Below are positions 23,225 through 30,956 of a stretch of DNA of 31,224 bases, one piece after another (the first letter of the stretch is position 1; each line of letters opens with the position of its first letter). Origin of the DNA: an uncultured Eubacteriales bacterium (lineage in GTDB: Bacteria > Bacillota > Clostridia > Oscillospirales > Butyricicoccaceae). The notes under the pieces are model-generated. The model was not told the origin of the DNA and did no database searches. It saw only the letters and a list, made by a program, of their open reading frames with translations. The stretch covers positions 1 through 31,224 of the forward strand of contig CAJTUM010000020.1 of NCBI GenBank assembly GCA_910579575.1, written 5' to 3'. A program made the position numbers and the translations under genes.

Positions 23225-23510
23225 GGCGCATCCCTCCTGCTTTCAGTCTACCGCCAAAGGGATGGGAAAACCCGTGAAAAATGAAACCAGCTGTGGAAAA
23301 ATATAACGTCCTCGTTGCGCGGCGGATAAAAAGCGGCCCAGCCCAGCAAAGATTGTCCGCCCCCGCCTCTCAAGCCCGGCCCTTGCCGCCGAAACAACAA
23401 GACCGACGCCAAAACCAAGGGATACCCCAGCGCTCTGGCGGCCAACGAAACCAAAAACCCAAACCCGTCCAAAATCGCCGGCCATTCGGCGCTCATTGGG
23501 CGATCTATTA
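23225..23510. other. Spacer between yqzL and the alpha/beta hydrolase; no convincing gene
   Basis: About 286 bases. The longest minus-strand frame (23248-23514, 88 aa, with one hydrophobic stretch) has no ribosome site, overlaps the hydrolase end and resembles no family I know; plus-strand frames are no better. The base composition on the yqzL side resembles the host genes. The yqzL promoter may lie here, but no hexamer pair with good spacing was found. Confidence 0.4.
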
Positions 23511-24338
23511 TCATAATTGCTCGACTATTTTCTCAATAAGTTGATTCACAGTTTCCGGCTTATCAGTGTTGGCATTGTGCCCAGCTTCCTTGATCCATTC
23601 CAGCGGAATGCCCGTATTTTTATTCCACGCCTTGTTATATCGAATACAGGAGCCAGCGCGGTCCTGTTCTCCACAAATCAGCAACGCCGGACATCTGATT
23701 GCGTACGGCAAATCTCTTTCCATTGCATTTGCAAGAATTTTGAAGCCATGACCTGCTATCCGGGCGTATCGCTTTTTGTCTCCATCGTATACCATCATCA
23801 TATCATACATGAGCGTTTTTCCATATTCCGATACTGCAACTCCAGTCGTTCCTGATTTTAATAAATATTTCCAAGGATAACAAAGGTAGACAGGTTCCAT
23901 CCGCTTCAAGAGCCAGATTTCCAGCCTCGTTACATATTTTCTCTGCAACGGCGCCGAATCAATCGAAATAAATCCTTGTAACCTTTCGGGATATCGTTCG
24001 GCATATACCTGCCCAACATAACCGCCCATGGATTGCCCTACAATAACAGGCTTTGTTATTTTCTCCTGCTCAAAAATGCCGTTTAACCATTTTGCCTTAT
24101 CAAATAAGTCAAAATCAAATTCAAATGGCCATGAGGCTGCATGAGCAGGCGCGTCCCATACAAAAACGTTATATTTGTTTTGAAAATATTCAATTTGTTT
24201 TTCAAATAATCTATGGTCTGCTGTCAATCCTGGCAAAAAAACCAATGTCGTAGCATCAGAATCCATTGTATGAATCCAATAATGAATGGCGCCGCATGGC
24301 GTTGCGTATGTTTTTTCTACGATTTCTCCGACCCCCAT
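23511..24338 (-). CDS. Alpha/beta-fold hydrolase, probably horizontally acquired
   Basis: The 275-aa product is a single-domain alpha/beta hydrolase. It has the oxyanion-side strand TLVFLPGLTADHRLF, the nucleophile elbow GQSMGG (Ser about 103), a late Asp after LLICGEQD and the catalytic His in KEAGHNAN. Esterase, lipase-like or peptidase activity are all possible; the substrate cannot be read from the sequence. Codon use stands out: the gene is rich in A/T-ending codons and runs such as AAATCAAATTCAAAT, unlike the GC-rich genes on either side. It lies between era and yqzL-recO, normally contiguous, and is bordered by a solitary repeat copy. These signs point to recent acquisition (inference). 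ATG 24338 has only a weak upstream site, so the start is tentative. Confidence 0.85.
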   Translation of the reverse strand: MGVGEIVEKTYATPCGAIHYWIHTMDSDATTLVFLPGLTADHRLFEKQIEYFQNKYNVFVWDAPAHAASWPFEFDFDLFDKAKWLNGIFEQEKITKPVIVGQSMGGYVGQVYAERYPERLQGFISIDSAPLQRKYVTRLEIWLLKRMEPVYLCYPWKYLLKSGTTGVAVSEYGKTLMYDMMMVYDGDKKRYARIAGHGFKILANAMERDLPYAIRCPALLICGEQDRAGSCIRYNKAWNKNTGIPLEWIKEAGHNANTDKPETVNQLIEKIVEQL

Positions 24339-24443
24339 CTGTTAAATTTTCCATTTCAACCATATCATGCCCTGTTTTAAGATTTCAAGCGGCAATTCGT
24401 AACACTGCCGAAGCTATGCTCCAGGCGCACAAAAGGTAATCGG

Positions 24444-24520
24444 AAAGCCCCGGCCTCGGGCGCTCAGCTTCCTCTGTCCTCTGCGCTCATACGGAATTTG
24501 GCCGTCGGGCCTTCCCGACA
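24444..24520. repeat. Solitary diverged copy of the 97-bp repeat family
   Basis: The block contains GCCCCGGCCTCG (from 24447), then CATACGGA (24488) and TGGCCGTCGG (24500). In the tandem array at the right edge the same blocks occur in the same order, with 38 rather than 37 bases between the first two. The stem is kept but altered: GTCGGG/CCCGAC (24504-24519) instead of CGTCGGC/GCCGACG, including one compensating base-pair change. It sits between the hydrolase and the end of era. Confidence 0.6.
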
Positions 24521-24596
24521 AATCGCTTCGCCGCAAGCGGCGCGGCGCTTCTCGCCGGAAAGAAAACTGGCGCTTTTCCCTGTGCGCTTCCTCTGC

Positions 24597-25490
24597 CTAT
24601 TTCAAATCCTCGTACCCAAAATTTCGTATTTGATTTGGGTTGTTGCGCCAGTTTTCTTTGACCTTGACCCAGAGCTCCAGGTAGACCTTGCCGCCCAGCA
24701 GGCGCTGGATTTCATAGCGGGCGACGGCGCCGATTTCTTTGAGCATGGCGCCATGCTTGCCGATGATAATGCCCTTGTGGCTTTTTCGCTCGCAGTAAAT
24801 GGCGGCGTTGATTTCAAACAGGCCGTCTTCCCGCTCTTCCCAGCGCTCAATTTCCACTGCCAGACCATGAGGCACCTCTTTATCCAGCTTTTGCAGGGCC
24901 TTCTCCCGGATAATTTCGGCAATCAGCTGGCGCTCAGGCTGGTCGGAAACCATGCCGTCGGGAAAGAGCTGAGGCGAAGAGACGCACAGCTTGTTCAGTT
25001 CTTCCAGCAGCCCGTCCACGCCCTGCCCTGTGCGGGCGCACAAAGGCGTCACGGCGGTAAACTCATGAGCCTGGCTATAAAGAGCTATTGTTTCCAGCAA
25101 ATCCTCTTTTTTTGCCATGTCCATTTTATTGACAACTAGGATGCAGGGCAGCTTTTCCTCCTTCACCCGCTGGATGAGCATTTGCTCTGGGATGCCGACG
25201 CGGGCTACGGGTTCGACCAATAGGATGGCCGCGTCTACGTCGGTCACCGTCTGGTTCACAATTTTCACCATATAATCGCCCAAGACGTTTTTAGCCTTAT
25301 GAAGGCCAGGGGTATCCAGAAAAACCATTTGGGTATCCCCTTGGTTGCGCACGCCGGTGATGCGGTTGCGGGTGGTCTGAGGCTTATTGCTCACAATGGC
25401 CACCTTGACGCCGCACAACGCGTTGGTCAGAGTGGATTTGCCCACATTGGGCCGGCCCACTACTGAAAATACGCCGGTTTTTTCGATCAT
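24597..25490 (-). CDS. era: GTPase Era
   Basis: Era binds the 3' end of 16S rRNA and couples 30S maturation to the cell cycle. The 297-aa product has G1 GRPNVGKS (12-19), the effector PQTTR (37-41), G3 DTPG (59-62), G4 NKMD (121-124) and a C-terminal KH domain with IIGKHGAMLKEIGAVAR, where the usual GKGG turn reads GKHG. Length is typical (about 300). The start is ATG 25490, overlapping the ybeY stop as ATGA. Normally recO follows; here the foreign hydrolase intervenes. Confidence 0.97.
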   Translation of the reverse strand: MIEKTGVFSVVGRPNVGKSTLTNALCGVKVAIVSNKPQTTRNRITGVRNQGDTQMVFLDTPGLHKAKNVLGDYMVKIVNQTVTDVDAAILLVEPVARVGIPEQMLIQRVKEEKLPCILVVNKMDMAKKEDLLETIALYSQAHEFTAVTPLCARTGQGVDGLLEELNKLCVSSPQLFPDGMVSDQPERQLIAEIIREKALQKLDKEVPHGLAVEIERWEEREDGLFEINAAIYCERKSHKGIIIGKHGAMLKEIGAVARYEIQRLLGGKVYLELWVKVKENWRNNPNQIRNFGYEDLK

Positions 25491-26005
25491 GTATTCTCTC
25501 CTGTCTCCCGCAGCAGCCCCAGCCGCTGCATGATTTCTTCTTCCAGCCCTCGCATGAGCCGCCGGTCCTGCTCGCCCCGCTCGTGGTCATACCCCAGCAG
25601 ATGCAGCATGGAATGGCAGGTCAAATATGCGCATTCCCGGTCAAAGGAATGGCCGTATTCCTGGGCCTGGGCTCGGGCCCGCTCCACCGAAATCACCATA
25701 TCCCCCAAGGGAATCCGGCCGGTATCCGGGTCCTGCTCCCAATCAATATTGCCTTCGTAAACGCCGTTTTCCATATCCAGCAAGGGAAAGGACAGCACGT
25801 CCGTGGCTGCGGGCTTGTCCCGATATTCCGCATTGAGCTGCCGGATTCCCTCGTCGTCTGTCAGCGTAATATCCACCGAGCAGCTCCACTGGGGCGCCGC
25901 CCGCTCTAAGGCGGCCTGAGCGCTGCGGCCCATCAACTCCTCCGCCTCTTGATCCCGGCAGCGCTTCTCGCCGATAAATTGAATCTGTAAGCTGGCCAAT
26001 CCCAT
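25487..26005 (-). CDS. ybeY: Endoribonuclease YbeY (16S rRNA maturation)
   Basis: YbeY is a zinc metalloprotein required for 16S rRNA 3' maturation and 70S quality control. The 172-aa product (from ATG 26005) has the zinc motif CHSMLHLLGYDH near residue 130 and the earlier DVLSFPL strand typical of the family. The start choice follows the promoter: the predicted transcript begins near 26024, so ATG 26020 would have almost no leader, whereas ATG 26005 has AAAGG just upstream. A TTG two codons later with 8 nt spacing is a further option. It is first in a ybeY-era unit. Confidence 0.94.
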   Translation of the reverse strand: MGLASLQIQFIGEKRCRDQEAEELMGRSAQAALERAAPQWSCSVDITLTDDEGIRQLNAEYRDKPAATDVLSFPLLDMENGVYEGNIDWEQDPDTGRIPLGDMVISVERARAQAQEYGHSFDRECAYLTCHSMLHLLGYDHERGEQDRRLMRGLEEEIMQRLGLLRETGENT

Positions 26006-26029
26006 CGCCCCTTTCGCCATTTTCGATTT

Positions 26030-26058
26030 ATTATACTATTCCCTGCGGGAAAATACAA
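26030..26058 (-). promoter_or_regulatory. Sigma-A promoter of ybeY-era
   Basis: Minus strand TTGTAT (26053-26058), a 17-bp spacer and perfect TATAAT (26030-26035). It starts transcription about 19 bases before the chosen ybeY ATG. The opposite-facing padR promoter is 123 bases away. Confidence 0.8.
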
Positions 26059-26073
26059 CGGTTCTGCGGCAAA

Positions 26074-26100
26074 AGAGCGAGCCCGGCTGGGCTGCGCTCT
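26074..26100. other. Hairpin in the divergent ybeY-padR intergenic region
   Basis: Arms AGAGCGAGCCC (26074-26084) and its complement (26089-26100, one bulged G) enclose the loop GGCT; CTTTTT occurs shortly after on the plus strand. Because the flanking genes diverge, no terminator is needed here. It may be a remnant or insulate the two promoters. Confidence 0.3.
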
Positions 26101-26180
26101 TATTCCCTTTTTCCGATCGTTTTCTCCCTCCTCTTTTGCCCCCATTATAATCCTCCGCCGCCCAAAAAGCAAATAAGCCC

Positions 26181-26209
26181 TTGACGCAGGACCTCCGGCG
26201 GTCTATAAT
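26181..26209 (+). promoter_or_regulatory. Sigma-A promoter of the padR-DUF2812 pair
   Basis: TTGACG (26181-26186), a 17-bp spacer and perfect TATAAT (26204-26209) on the plus strand, a strong near-consensus promoter. Its -10 overlaps the palindromic operator, consistent with repression by the encoded PadR. Confidence 0.88.
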
Positions 26210-26237
26210 ATCGTTATACGATATCGAGAAACGATAT
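26208..26237 (+). promoter_or_regulatory. Double palindromic operator, likely PadR autorepressor site
   Basis: A perfect 7-3-7 palindrome ATATCGTTATACGATAT (26208-26224) overlaps a second imperfect one, ATATCG-5-CGATAT (26221-26237), sharing a half-site. Together they cover the -10 and start site. Winged-helix PadR dimers bind such ATAT-containing inverted repeats, so two dimers side by side are expected (inference). Confidence 0.75.
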
Positions 26238-26266
26238 TGCAGCCCTTTCGAGAAAGGAGGTCGGTT

Positions 26267-26587
26267 ATGCCCAAAAAGTCCTTAGAGATTCTGACAGAAT
26301 CCATGTTTTATGTGCTGATGGCTCTAAACGCCGGGCCAAAATGCGGCGCGGACGCGGCGGCGTTCATTCAGCGCAAAACAGAAGGCCGGCTTCGGCTGGG
26401 GCCCGCCACCCTCTATGCCATTTTGGCCAAATTTGAAAAGGAACGATACATCGAAGAGCTTTCCGCCCAAGGGCGCAAGCGCACCTATCAAATCACCGGC
26501 CTGGGCGCCGAGGCCTATCGGGAGGAGATAGACCGGCTGAGCCGCTGTTTGGCGGACGCCCGCAGCGAAGGAGGTTTTGTGGAATGA
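26267..26587 (+). CDS. PadR family transcriptional regulator
   Basis: A 106-aa winged-helix repressor of the short PadR class. It has the family start (LEILTESMFYVLMALNAGPKCGAD), the recognition-helix region with GPATLYAILAKFEKERYIEE, and the wing RKRTYQITGLGAEA. A short C-terminal helix would form the dimer. The start is ATG 26267 with a perfect AAGGAGGT 5 nt upstream; an earlier ATG at 26237 lies in the operator. It overlaps the next gene as ATGA, so both are co-translated and co-regulated. Confidence 0.92.
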   Translation: MPKKSLEILTESMFYVLMALNAGPKCGADAAAFIQRKTEGRLRLGPATLYAILAKFEKERYIEELSAQGRKRTYQITGLGAEAYREEIDRLSRCLADARSEGGFVE

Positions 26588-27804
26588 GAGGCAACCCAAA
26601 AATCAGGCGCATTCATCGCCTGCCCCCTTGCCCGGCTTACGATGTGGAGGCCATGGAAAGCTGGCTGAGCGCTATGGCGGAGCAGGGCTGGGTTCTGGAG
26701 CAAGATGGCTTTTTCTTTGGCGTCGGCGCTTTTCAGCAGCAAGCGCCTCGGCGTATGCGTTACCGGCTGGAGGCCGCCCCCAGAGGGGCCGGGATGTGGT
26801 CGGAAAACGGCGGCCATCCGGACCCGGAAGCGGAGGAGCTGAGCCGCCAAATGGGCTGGAAATATGTGGCCAGCCGGGGAGATTTTTATATCTTCGCCTC
26901 CGACCAGCCGGAGGCGCCAGAGCTGAACACCGACCCGGCTGTGCAGGCCATTGCGCTGAAAAAAGTGCGGAGCAACGCCAGGGCCAGCCTGTTTTCCACC
27001 TTGTTCTGGGTAGCTCTTTGGCCTCTTCTGAGGCTCCATGGAGCCTTTTGGCTGACGGCGGTCCACATCGGCCTGCCGCTGACGCTGCTGTCCCTGGGGC
27101 TGATGCTCTGGTCCCTGGGCCGCTCTCTGACCAAAGCGGCGCATCTGGGCAAGTTGGTTCGCCGATTGCGCCAGGGTCTGCCGCTGGAGCACAAAAAGGA
27201 TTGGCGGGCCCGCGCCGCCCGCCGCCGGGGAGAATCTTTCGCCTATTGCGCCCTTTGGGCTCTGTGGCTGTGCCTGTTTGCGCGGCTGTGGGCGCTGGAT
27301 CTCGAAGAGCCGGGCAAGCTGGCTTTGCGGGATTATGCGGGCGACCTGCCCTTCGCCTCCATGGAGGATTTGATTCCCAACGGACAGTTTACTTATGACG
27401 ATTTTATGGAGGGAAAGACAAATACTGTCTCCTTCCGCTCCACTTGGCTGGCGCCCCAGGCGATCTCCCTGTGGCAAACTGGCTCTGTTCAGGGGGAAGG
27501 GCAAAGCCTTTCCGGCGGCCTGACGGTGGAATATTACCGAGCGCGCTGGCCCTGGCTGGCCCGGCGGCTGGCCAAGGAATATCAAAGGCTGGACAAAGCG
27601 CGAAACCGGGACTATTATGCGGATTTGGACTGTCCCTCCGCCCAAGAGCTGGGGGTGGATTATGCCGCCGCCTATACTGCCGTTTTCCCCACAGCGACGC
27701 TGGTCAAGGGCAACGTCATGCTGCGGGTCTACTTCTATCAGACCAAAGACCCTGCTCTGCCCCTATCCCAATGGATCGCCGTTTTTGCCGACGGATTGCG
27801 CTAA
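26584..27804 (+). CDS. DUF2812-type membrane protein paired with PadR
   Basis: The 406-aa product has an N-terminal domain (about 8-110) with YDVEAMESWLSAMAEQGWVLEQ and RYRLEA, features of DUF2812 proteins, which occur downstream of padR genes in Firmicutes. Two hydrophobic segments follow (about 138-180), then a third (about 220-237) and a C-terminal, probably extracytoplasmic, domain of 165 residues without a recognised motif. The function is unknown; co-regulation with a small PadR suggests a membrane-stress or antimicrobial response (inference). ATG 26584 overlaps the padR stop and has AAGGAGG 9 nt upstream. GC content is like that of the neighbours. Confidence 0.8.
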   Translation: MRGNPKIRRIHRLPPCPAYDVEAMESWLSAMAEQGWVLEQDGFFFGVGAFQQQAPRRMRYRLEAAPRGAGMWSENGGHPDPEAEELSRQMGWKYVASRGDFYIFASDQPEAPELNTDPAVQAIALKKVRSNARASLFSTLFWVALWPLLRLHGAFWLTAVHIGLPLTLLSLGLMLWSLGRSLTKAAHLGKLVRRLRQGLPLEHKKDWRARAARRRGESFAYCALWALWLCLFARLWALDLEEPGKLALRDYAGDLPFASMEDLIPNGQFTYDDFMEGKTNTVSFRSTWLAPQAISLWQTGSVQGEGQSLSGGLTVEYYRARWPWLARRLAKEYQRLDKARNRDYYADLDCPSAQELGVDYAAAYTAVFPTATLVKGNVMLRVYFYQTKDPALPLSQWIAVFADGLR

Positions 27805-27812
27805 TCCACAAC

Positions 27813-27844
27813 AAAAGCCCTGAGAGAAATCTCTCAGGGCTTTT
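27813..27844. terminator. Bidirectional intrinsic terminator between convergent genes
   Basis: A perfect 14-bp stem AAAAGCCCTGAGAG (27813-27826 with 27831-27844) with loop AAAT. T-runs follow on both strands. It serves the DUF2812 gene on the plus strand and the deacetylase gene on the minus strand. Confidence 0.92.
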
Positions 27845-27855
27845 GCCGCCGTCTT

Positions 27856-29241
27856 TTATTGAGGCCGGCAGGGATCCAGGATAGCGGAGGTATCCAGCAG
27901 GTCGTCCAGTCTGTCGCTTTTCAGGGAAATGCCGTCGATATTTCGCCGCTGCATCAGCACGCCGGTTTCTCCCCGATATTTGATATAAGGGCTGCGGCTC
28001 TGAACGCCGCAGAAAAATTTGAAGCCGTTTTCCAGCATATGCTGGTGCTTAGGGTCGTCGACGTCGATCAGTTCCCCATAAGGGTAGACATAGATATCCG
28101 TCTCGCCCAGCACAGGAACCGCTTCTTTCAGCCATTTATCGTTGTCCGCGGCAATCTTTTCATAGGACCGCTTGGAGGGAGAGTTATGGCCATAGCTGTG
28201 GCTGGCGAAACACCAGCCCATGTCCTTCAGTTTGTCCGCAATCGCTTTGGCCTCAGCCAGCGTTTCCGGGTAAGCGGGGTCGTCCATCAAATCGGTGGGG
28301 AAACCCAGCGTGCCCTCATAGCCAGTGGAGCAAATCATGCCCTTCTGGCCGCCGTAGGAGAAATCCGGATGCTCTTCCACGAATTTTTCCAAAATAGGCG
28401 GGATGGCGTTGTCGTCCGAATAGGTTCGATTGCCCGCCTCGTCGTCGGTATAGGTCACCAGCTTGCCGTTCTCGTCCAGGGCGAAGCCGTGGGCCATGCC
28501 GTTAGCCCGCATATATTGATAAAAGTTCAGGTCGTCGATGGAGAGCACCAGCGGCTTTTTGCCGGCAGGCAGCATCAGCGTTTCCGGCTTTTGGGCCACG
28601 CCGTTTTCGTCCACCTCATACAGCAGGTGAATATCGATCAGCACATAGCCGTTTTCGTAAAACTGCCGCATCACTTCTTTGAATTCTGGCACAGTGACGA
28701 AATAATCGTCAAAGCCCTTGGACTGGGCGTCCCCGTCGAAGGCCAGCTCCGGGTAGGCGATGAGCGGATGGAAAAAGATATGCTCCACCGGCCCCTGATA
28801 ATCCTCCAAATTCTGAAAATCAATACAGGTCTGATACAGCTTTTCTGTCTCGGTCCGCCGCTCCGGCTGGTATTGGTAAACCTGCTCCAAAGCAGCCTGG
28901 GCGGAAGCATAGTCCGCCTGCTTGACGGCAGCCTGCGCCGCCGCCAAATGCTCCTCCGCCGCCTGACTGTTGCAGAGATTCAGCAAATTCTTGTAGCTTT
29001 CCGTCTTCTCGTTTTCCTCCGCCCGGCCCAGCCGCTCCAAAGCGCCATAGAGGTCGCCGGCGTCATACAGGGTCTGGGCCTCCTGGTAAGCCAGCTCCGG
29101 GTCGGCGAACAAGCCGCCCAGCAAGGAAGGGGTTTTCTCCCCCTCTTTGCCGCCCTCCGGCGCCAACACTTGGGTCCACAGCGCCGCTACAGACAAAGCC
29201 AGCGCCGAAATCGCCAATAAAAAGGCCAATTTCCGTTTCAT
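27856..29241 (-). CDS. Exported polysaccharide deacetylase (NodB fold) with N-terminal helical repeats
   Basis: The 461-aa product starts with a signal peptide or signal anchor (basic MKRK then about 18 hydrophobic residues; no lipobox Cys). A TPR-like helical region follows (about 48-140, with YDAGDLYGALERL and ADYASAQAALEQV), then a carbohydrate-esterase-4 type domain (about 155-455). Motif 1 is SIDD (Asp236/237), motif 2 the zinc pair HSYGH (348/352) and motif 3 YVYPYGE. Such enzymes remove N-acetyl groups from peptidoglycan or surface glycans; the substrate is not determined. A 60-residue insert follows motif 1. The start is ATG 29241 with GAGGA close upstream. It lies 30 bases after the nucleotidyltransferase gene, in one unit. 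Confidence 0.88.
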   Translation of the reverse strand: MKRKLAFLLAISALALSVAALWTQVLAPEGGKEGEKTPSLLGGLFADPELAYQEAQTLYDAGDLYGALERLGRAEENEKTESYKNLLNLCNSQAAEEHLAAAQAAVKQADYASAQAALEQVYQYQPERRTETEKLYQTCIDFQNLEDYQGPVEHIFFHPLIAYPELAFDGDAQSKGFDDYFVTVPEFKEVMRQFYENGYVLIDIHLLYEVDENGVAQKPETLMLPAGKKPLVLSIDDLNFYQYMRANGMAHGFALDENGKLVTYTDDEAGNRTYSDDNAIPPILEKFVEEHPDFSYGGQKGMICSTGYEGTLGFPTDLMDDPAYPETLAEAKAIADKLKDMGWCFASHSYGHNSPSKRSYEKIAADNDKWLKEAVPVLGETDIYVYPYGELIDVDDPKHQHMLENGFKFFCGVQSRSPYIKYRGETGVLMQRRNIDGISLKSDRLDDLLDTSAILDPCRPQ

Positions 29242-29271
29242 ATCTTCCTCATTTCTCTCTCAGGGCGCTCC

Positions 29272-30177
29272 TCAACGAAGCGCCGGATACAATCCCTGTT
29301 CATGGGCCTGCCGCAGGGCGGCCCGCACAGTTTCTTTGTCCTCTGGGTAGGTGACGCCAAACCACTGGCTGTCCGTGCGCAGCAGATGGGTCTGAGCCTT
29401 GCCTTGGCGAATCAGCCCGTCCACAGCGGCGGGCAGATAATATTCCGCCTTCAGCGGGTCGGCCATCGGCTGGCTGAGAAACTGCCGGAAGCCCTGGTCC
29501 AGGCAATCAAAAATCTGGTTGCCAAAGCCCCAGACGTTCATGGAAACCAGGCTTTCCGGGTCTAAAGGAACATATGTTTTCCCATCCTCAGTATAGTCCG
29601 CGCCTTGAGCCGTTTTACGAATTTGGGTCCGCTCGGTCACCGATTGCAACAGACCCCCTTCCGCCTGGCAGACGCCTCGGGAAACCGTTCCGTTTTCCGT
29701 CAGCGTGTTTTTCAGCACATAGCCTACCATACAAAAATCCAGCTTGTCCGGTCGCCGTTCCCGGGTCAAAAAGTCATAGAGCAGCCGATAGGTTTGTCTG
29801 CCGTAAAAATCGTCGGCGTTAATCACGCCGAAGGCGCCGGGAATTTGGTCCCTGGCGCACAGGACGGCGTGGCCGGTGCCCCAGGGCTTGACCCGACCTT
29901 GAGGCGGCGAAAAGCCCTCGGGCAAGGCGTCCGTTTTCTGGAAGGCATAAACTACCTCCATCTTTTCGCGGGCTTTGCGCCCCACCTTTTCCTCAAAAAT
30001 CTCCAACAGCTCTTCTTTGATAACAAACGCCGCCCGGCGGAACCCGGCCAGCCAAGCGTCGTGCAGCGAGTAATCGATGATGATCTCGCCGTTGGGCCCC
30101 AGCGGGTCAATCTGCTTTAGCCCGCCATACCGGCTTCCCATACCCGCCGCCAGCACCAATAATGTGGGCGTATCCAT
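29272..30177 (-). CDS. Sugar-phosphate nucleotidyltransferase
   Basis: The 301-aa product has the Rossmann-like GT-A nucleotidyltransferase fold. It has the signature LAAGMGSRYGGLKQ (9-22), GTGHAVLCAR for the sugar side, the metal Asp in VINADDFYG, and later GTVSRGV. These enzymes join a nucleotide to a sugar-1-phosphate or to a polyol or choline phosphate; the exact substrate cannot be read. Length and start (ATG 30177, AGAGGGA upstream) are normal. It has its own promoter and is followed by the deacetylase gene, suggesting a shared role in surface-glycan metabolism (inference). Confidence 0.88.
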   Translation of the reverse strand: MDTPTLLVLAAGMGSRYGGLKQIDPLGPNGEIIIDYSLHDAWLAGFRRAAFVIKEELLEIFEEKVGRKAREKMEVVYAFQKTDALPEGFSPPQGRVKPWGTGHAVLCARDQIPGAFGVINADDFYGRQTYRLLYDFLTRERRPDKLDFCMVGYVLKNTLTENGTVSRGVCQAEGGLLQSVTERTQIRKTAQGADYTEDGKTYVPLDPESLVSMNVWGFGNQIFDCLDQGFRQFLSQPMADPLKAEYYLPAAVDGLIRQGKAQTHLLRTDSQWFGVTYPEDKETVRAALRQAHEQGLYPALR

Positions 30178-30222
30178 CTCATTCCCTCTTTCTTTTTTCT
30201 ATTTTTGCATTCTCTGCCCTTC

Positions 30223-30251
30223 ATTATAGTCCGCTCCAGGTCTTTTTTCAA
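30223..30251 (-). promoter_or_regulatory. Sigma-A promoter of the nucleotidyltransferase-deacetylase unit
   Basis: Minus strand TTGAAA (30246-30251), a 17-bp spacer and perfect TATAAT (30223-30228). The leader to the ATG is about 40 nt. Confidence 0.82.
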
Positions 30252-30307
30252 CTGCGTCCGCCCAGCCTGGGCAACTGGAAATAAAATCATAAATCAATCT
30301 CCATCCC

Positions 30308-30336
30308 TTGCGTTTTTGGGCCGCAGATGATAGGAT
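30308..30336 (+). promoter_or_regulatory. Sigma-A promoter of the pyruvate-kinase-like gene
   Basis: TTGCGT (30308-30313), a 17-bp spacer and TAGGAT (30331-30336). The leader is about 26 nt and ends in AAAGGAG. It diverges from the promoter at 30223-30251 in the same 190-base gap. Confidence 0.65.
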
Positions 30337-30368
30337 GAATCGTATCAACCAGAAAAGGAGCGTTCGCC

Positions 30369-30914
30369 ATGTATTTTGAAAAACCCGGCAAAGAAAACAC
30401 CGCCAAAACGGCAGAGCTGGCCATTGCCGCCGCCAAAGAGGCGGGGATTCAAACCATTGTGGTCGCCAGCGGCAGCGGCTATACTGCCAGCTTCTTTCAG
30501 CAGGCCGCCAAAGAGGGCATGAAGATCGTGGTCGTCGCCCGGGTCAATGGGTTCAAAGAACCCGGGAAGCAGGATTTCCCCCAAGAGGTCCGCCGCCAAC
30601 TGGAGCAGGACGGGATGCAGCTGGTAATCGCTGCTCATGCGCTTAGCGGCGCAGAGCGAGGGCTTTCCAACCGCTTCGGCGGCGTCTATCCGGTGGAAAT
30701 TATCGCCCACACCCTGCGGATGCTGGGCCAAGGGACCAAGGTCTGCGTGGAATGCGCCGTCATGGCGTTGGACTGCGGCGCCATTCAGCCCGGACCTGTG
30801 GTGTGCGTAGGCGGAACCGGCGCGGGCGCAGACACCGCCTGGATTCTCCGCCCTGCCCACGCCCAAAATATCCTGGACGTCAAGCTGGACCGCCTCATCT
30901 GCAAGGTCGGCTAA
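30369..30914 (+). CDS. Stand-alone pyruvate kinase C-terminal-like domain protein
   Basis: The 181-aa product resembles the alpha/beta C-terminal (allosteric) domain of pyruvate kinase, occurring alone without the TIM-barrel catalytic domain. It opens MYFEKPGKENTAKTAELAIAAAKE and has the IVVASGSGYTASFF strand-loop and a C-terminal GGTGAGADTAWILRPA segment. Such free-standing domains occur in Clostridia and other anaerobes; a small-molecule-binding or regulatory role is assumed but unproven. The start is ATG 30369 with AAAGGAG 8 nt upstream. It is probably monocistronic: the tandem repeat array begins 43 bases after the stop. Confidence 0.85.
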   Translation: MYFEKPGKENTAKTAELAIAAAKEAGIQTIVVASGSGYTASFFQQAAKEGMKIVVVARVNGFKEPGKQDFPQEVRRQLEQDGMQLVIAAHALSGAERGLSNRFGGVYPVEIIAHTLRMLGQGTKVCVECAVMALDCGAIQPGPVVCVGGTGAGADTAWILRPAHAQNILDVKLDRLICKVG

Positions 30915-30956
30915 GCCGGCAGGCATATGACGGCGCTGAGACGTCAATTAAAGAAT

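Noticed and set aside
23248..23514. 88-aa minus-strand frame between yqzL and the hydrolase
   Set aside because: No ribosome site, overlaps the end of the hydrolase gene, and no known motif. One hydrophobic stretch alone is not enough to call it a gene.
26074..26100. Hairpin between ybeY and padR as a terminator
   Set aside because: The flanking genes diverge, so no transcript is expected to end here, and the stem has a bulge. Kept only as a low-confidence hairpin.
27859..29220. 453-aa plus-strand frame opposite the deacetylase
   Set aside because: It is long, but it mirrors the deacetylase gene codon for codon, contains no recognisable domain, and has no promoter or ribosome site; the terminator at 27813-27844 also fits the minus-strand gene.
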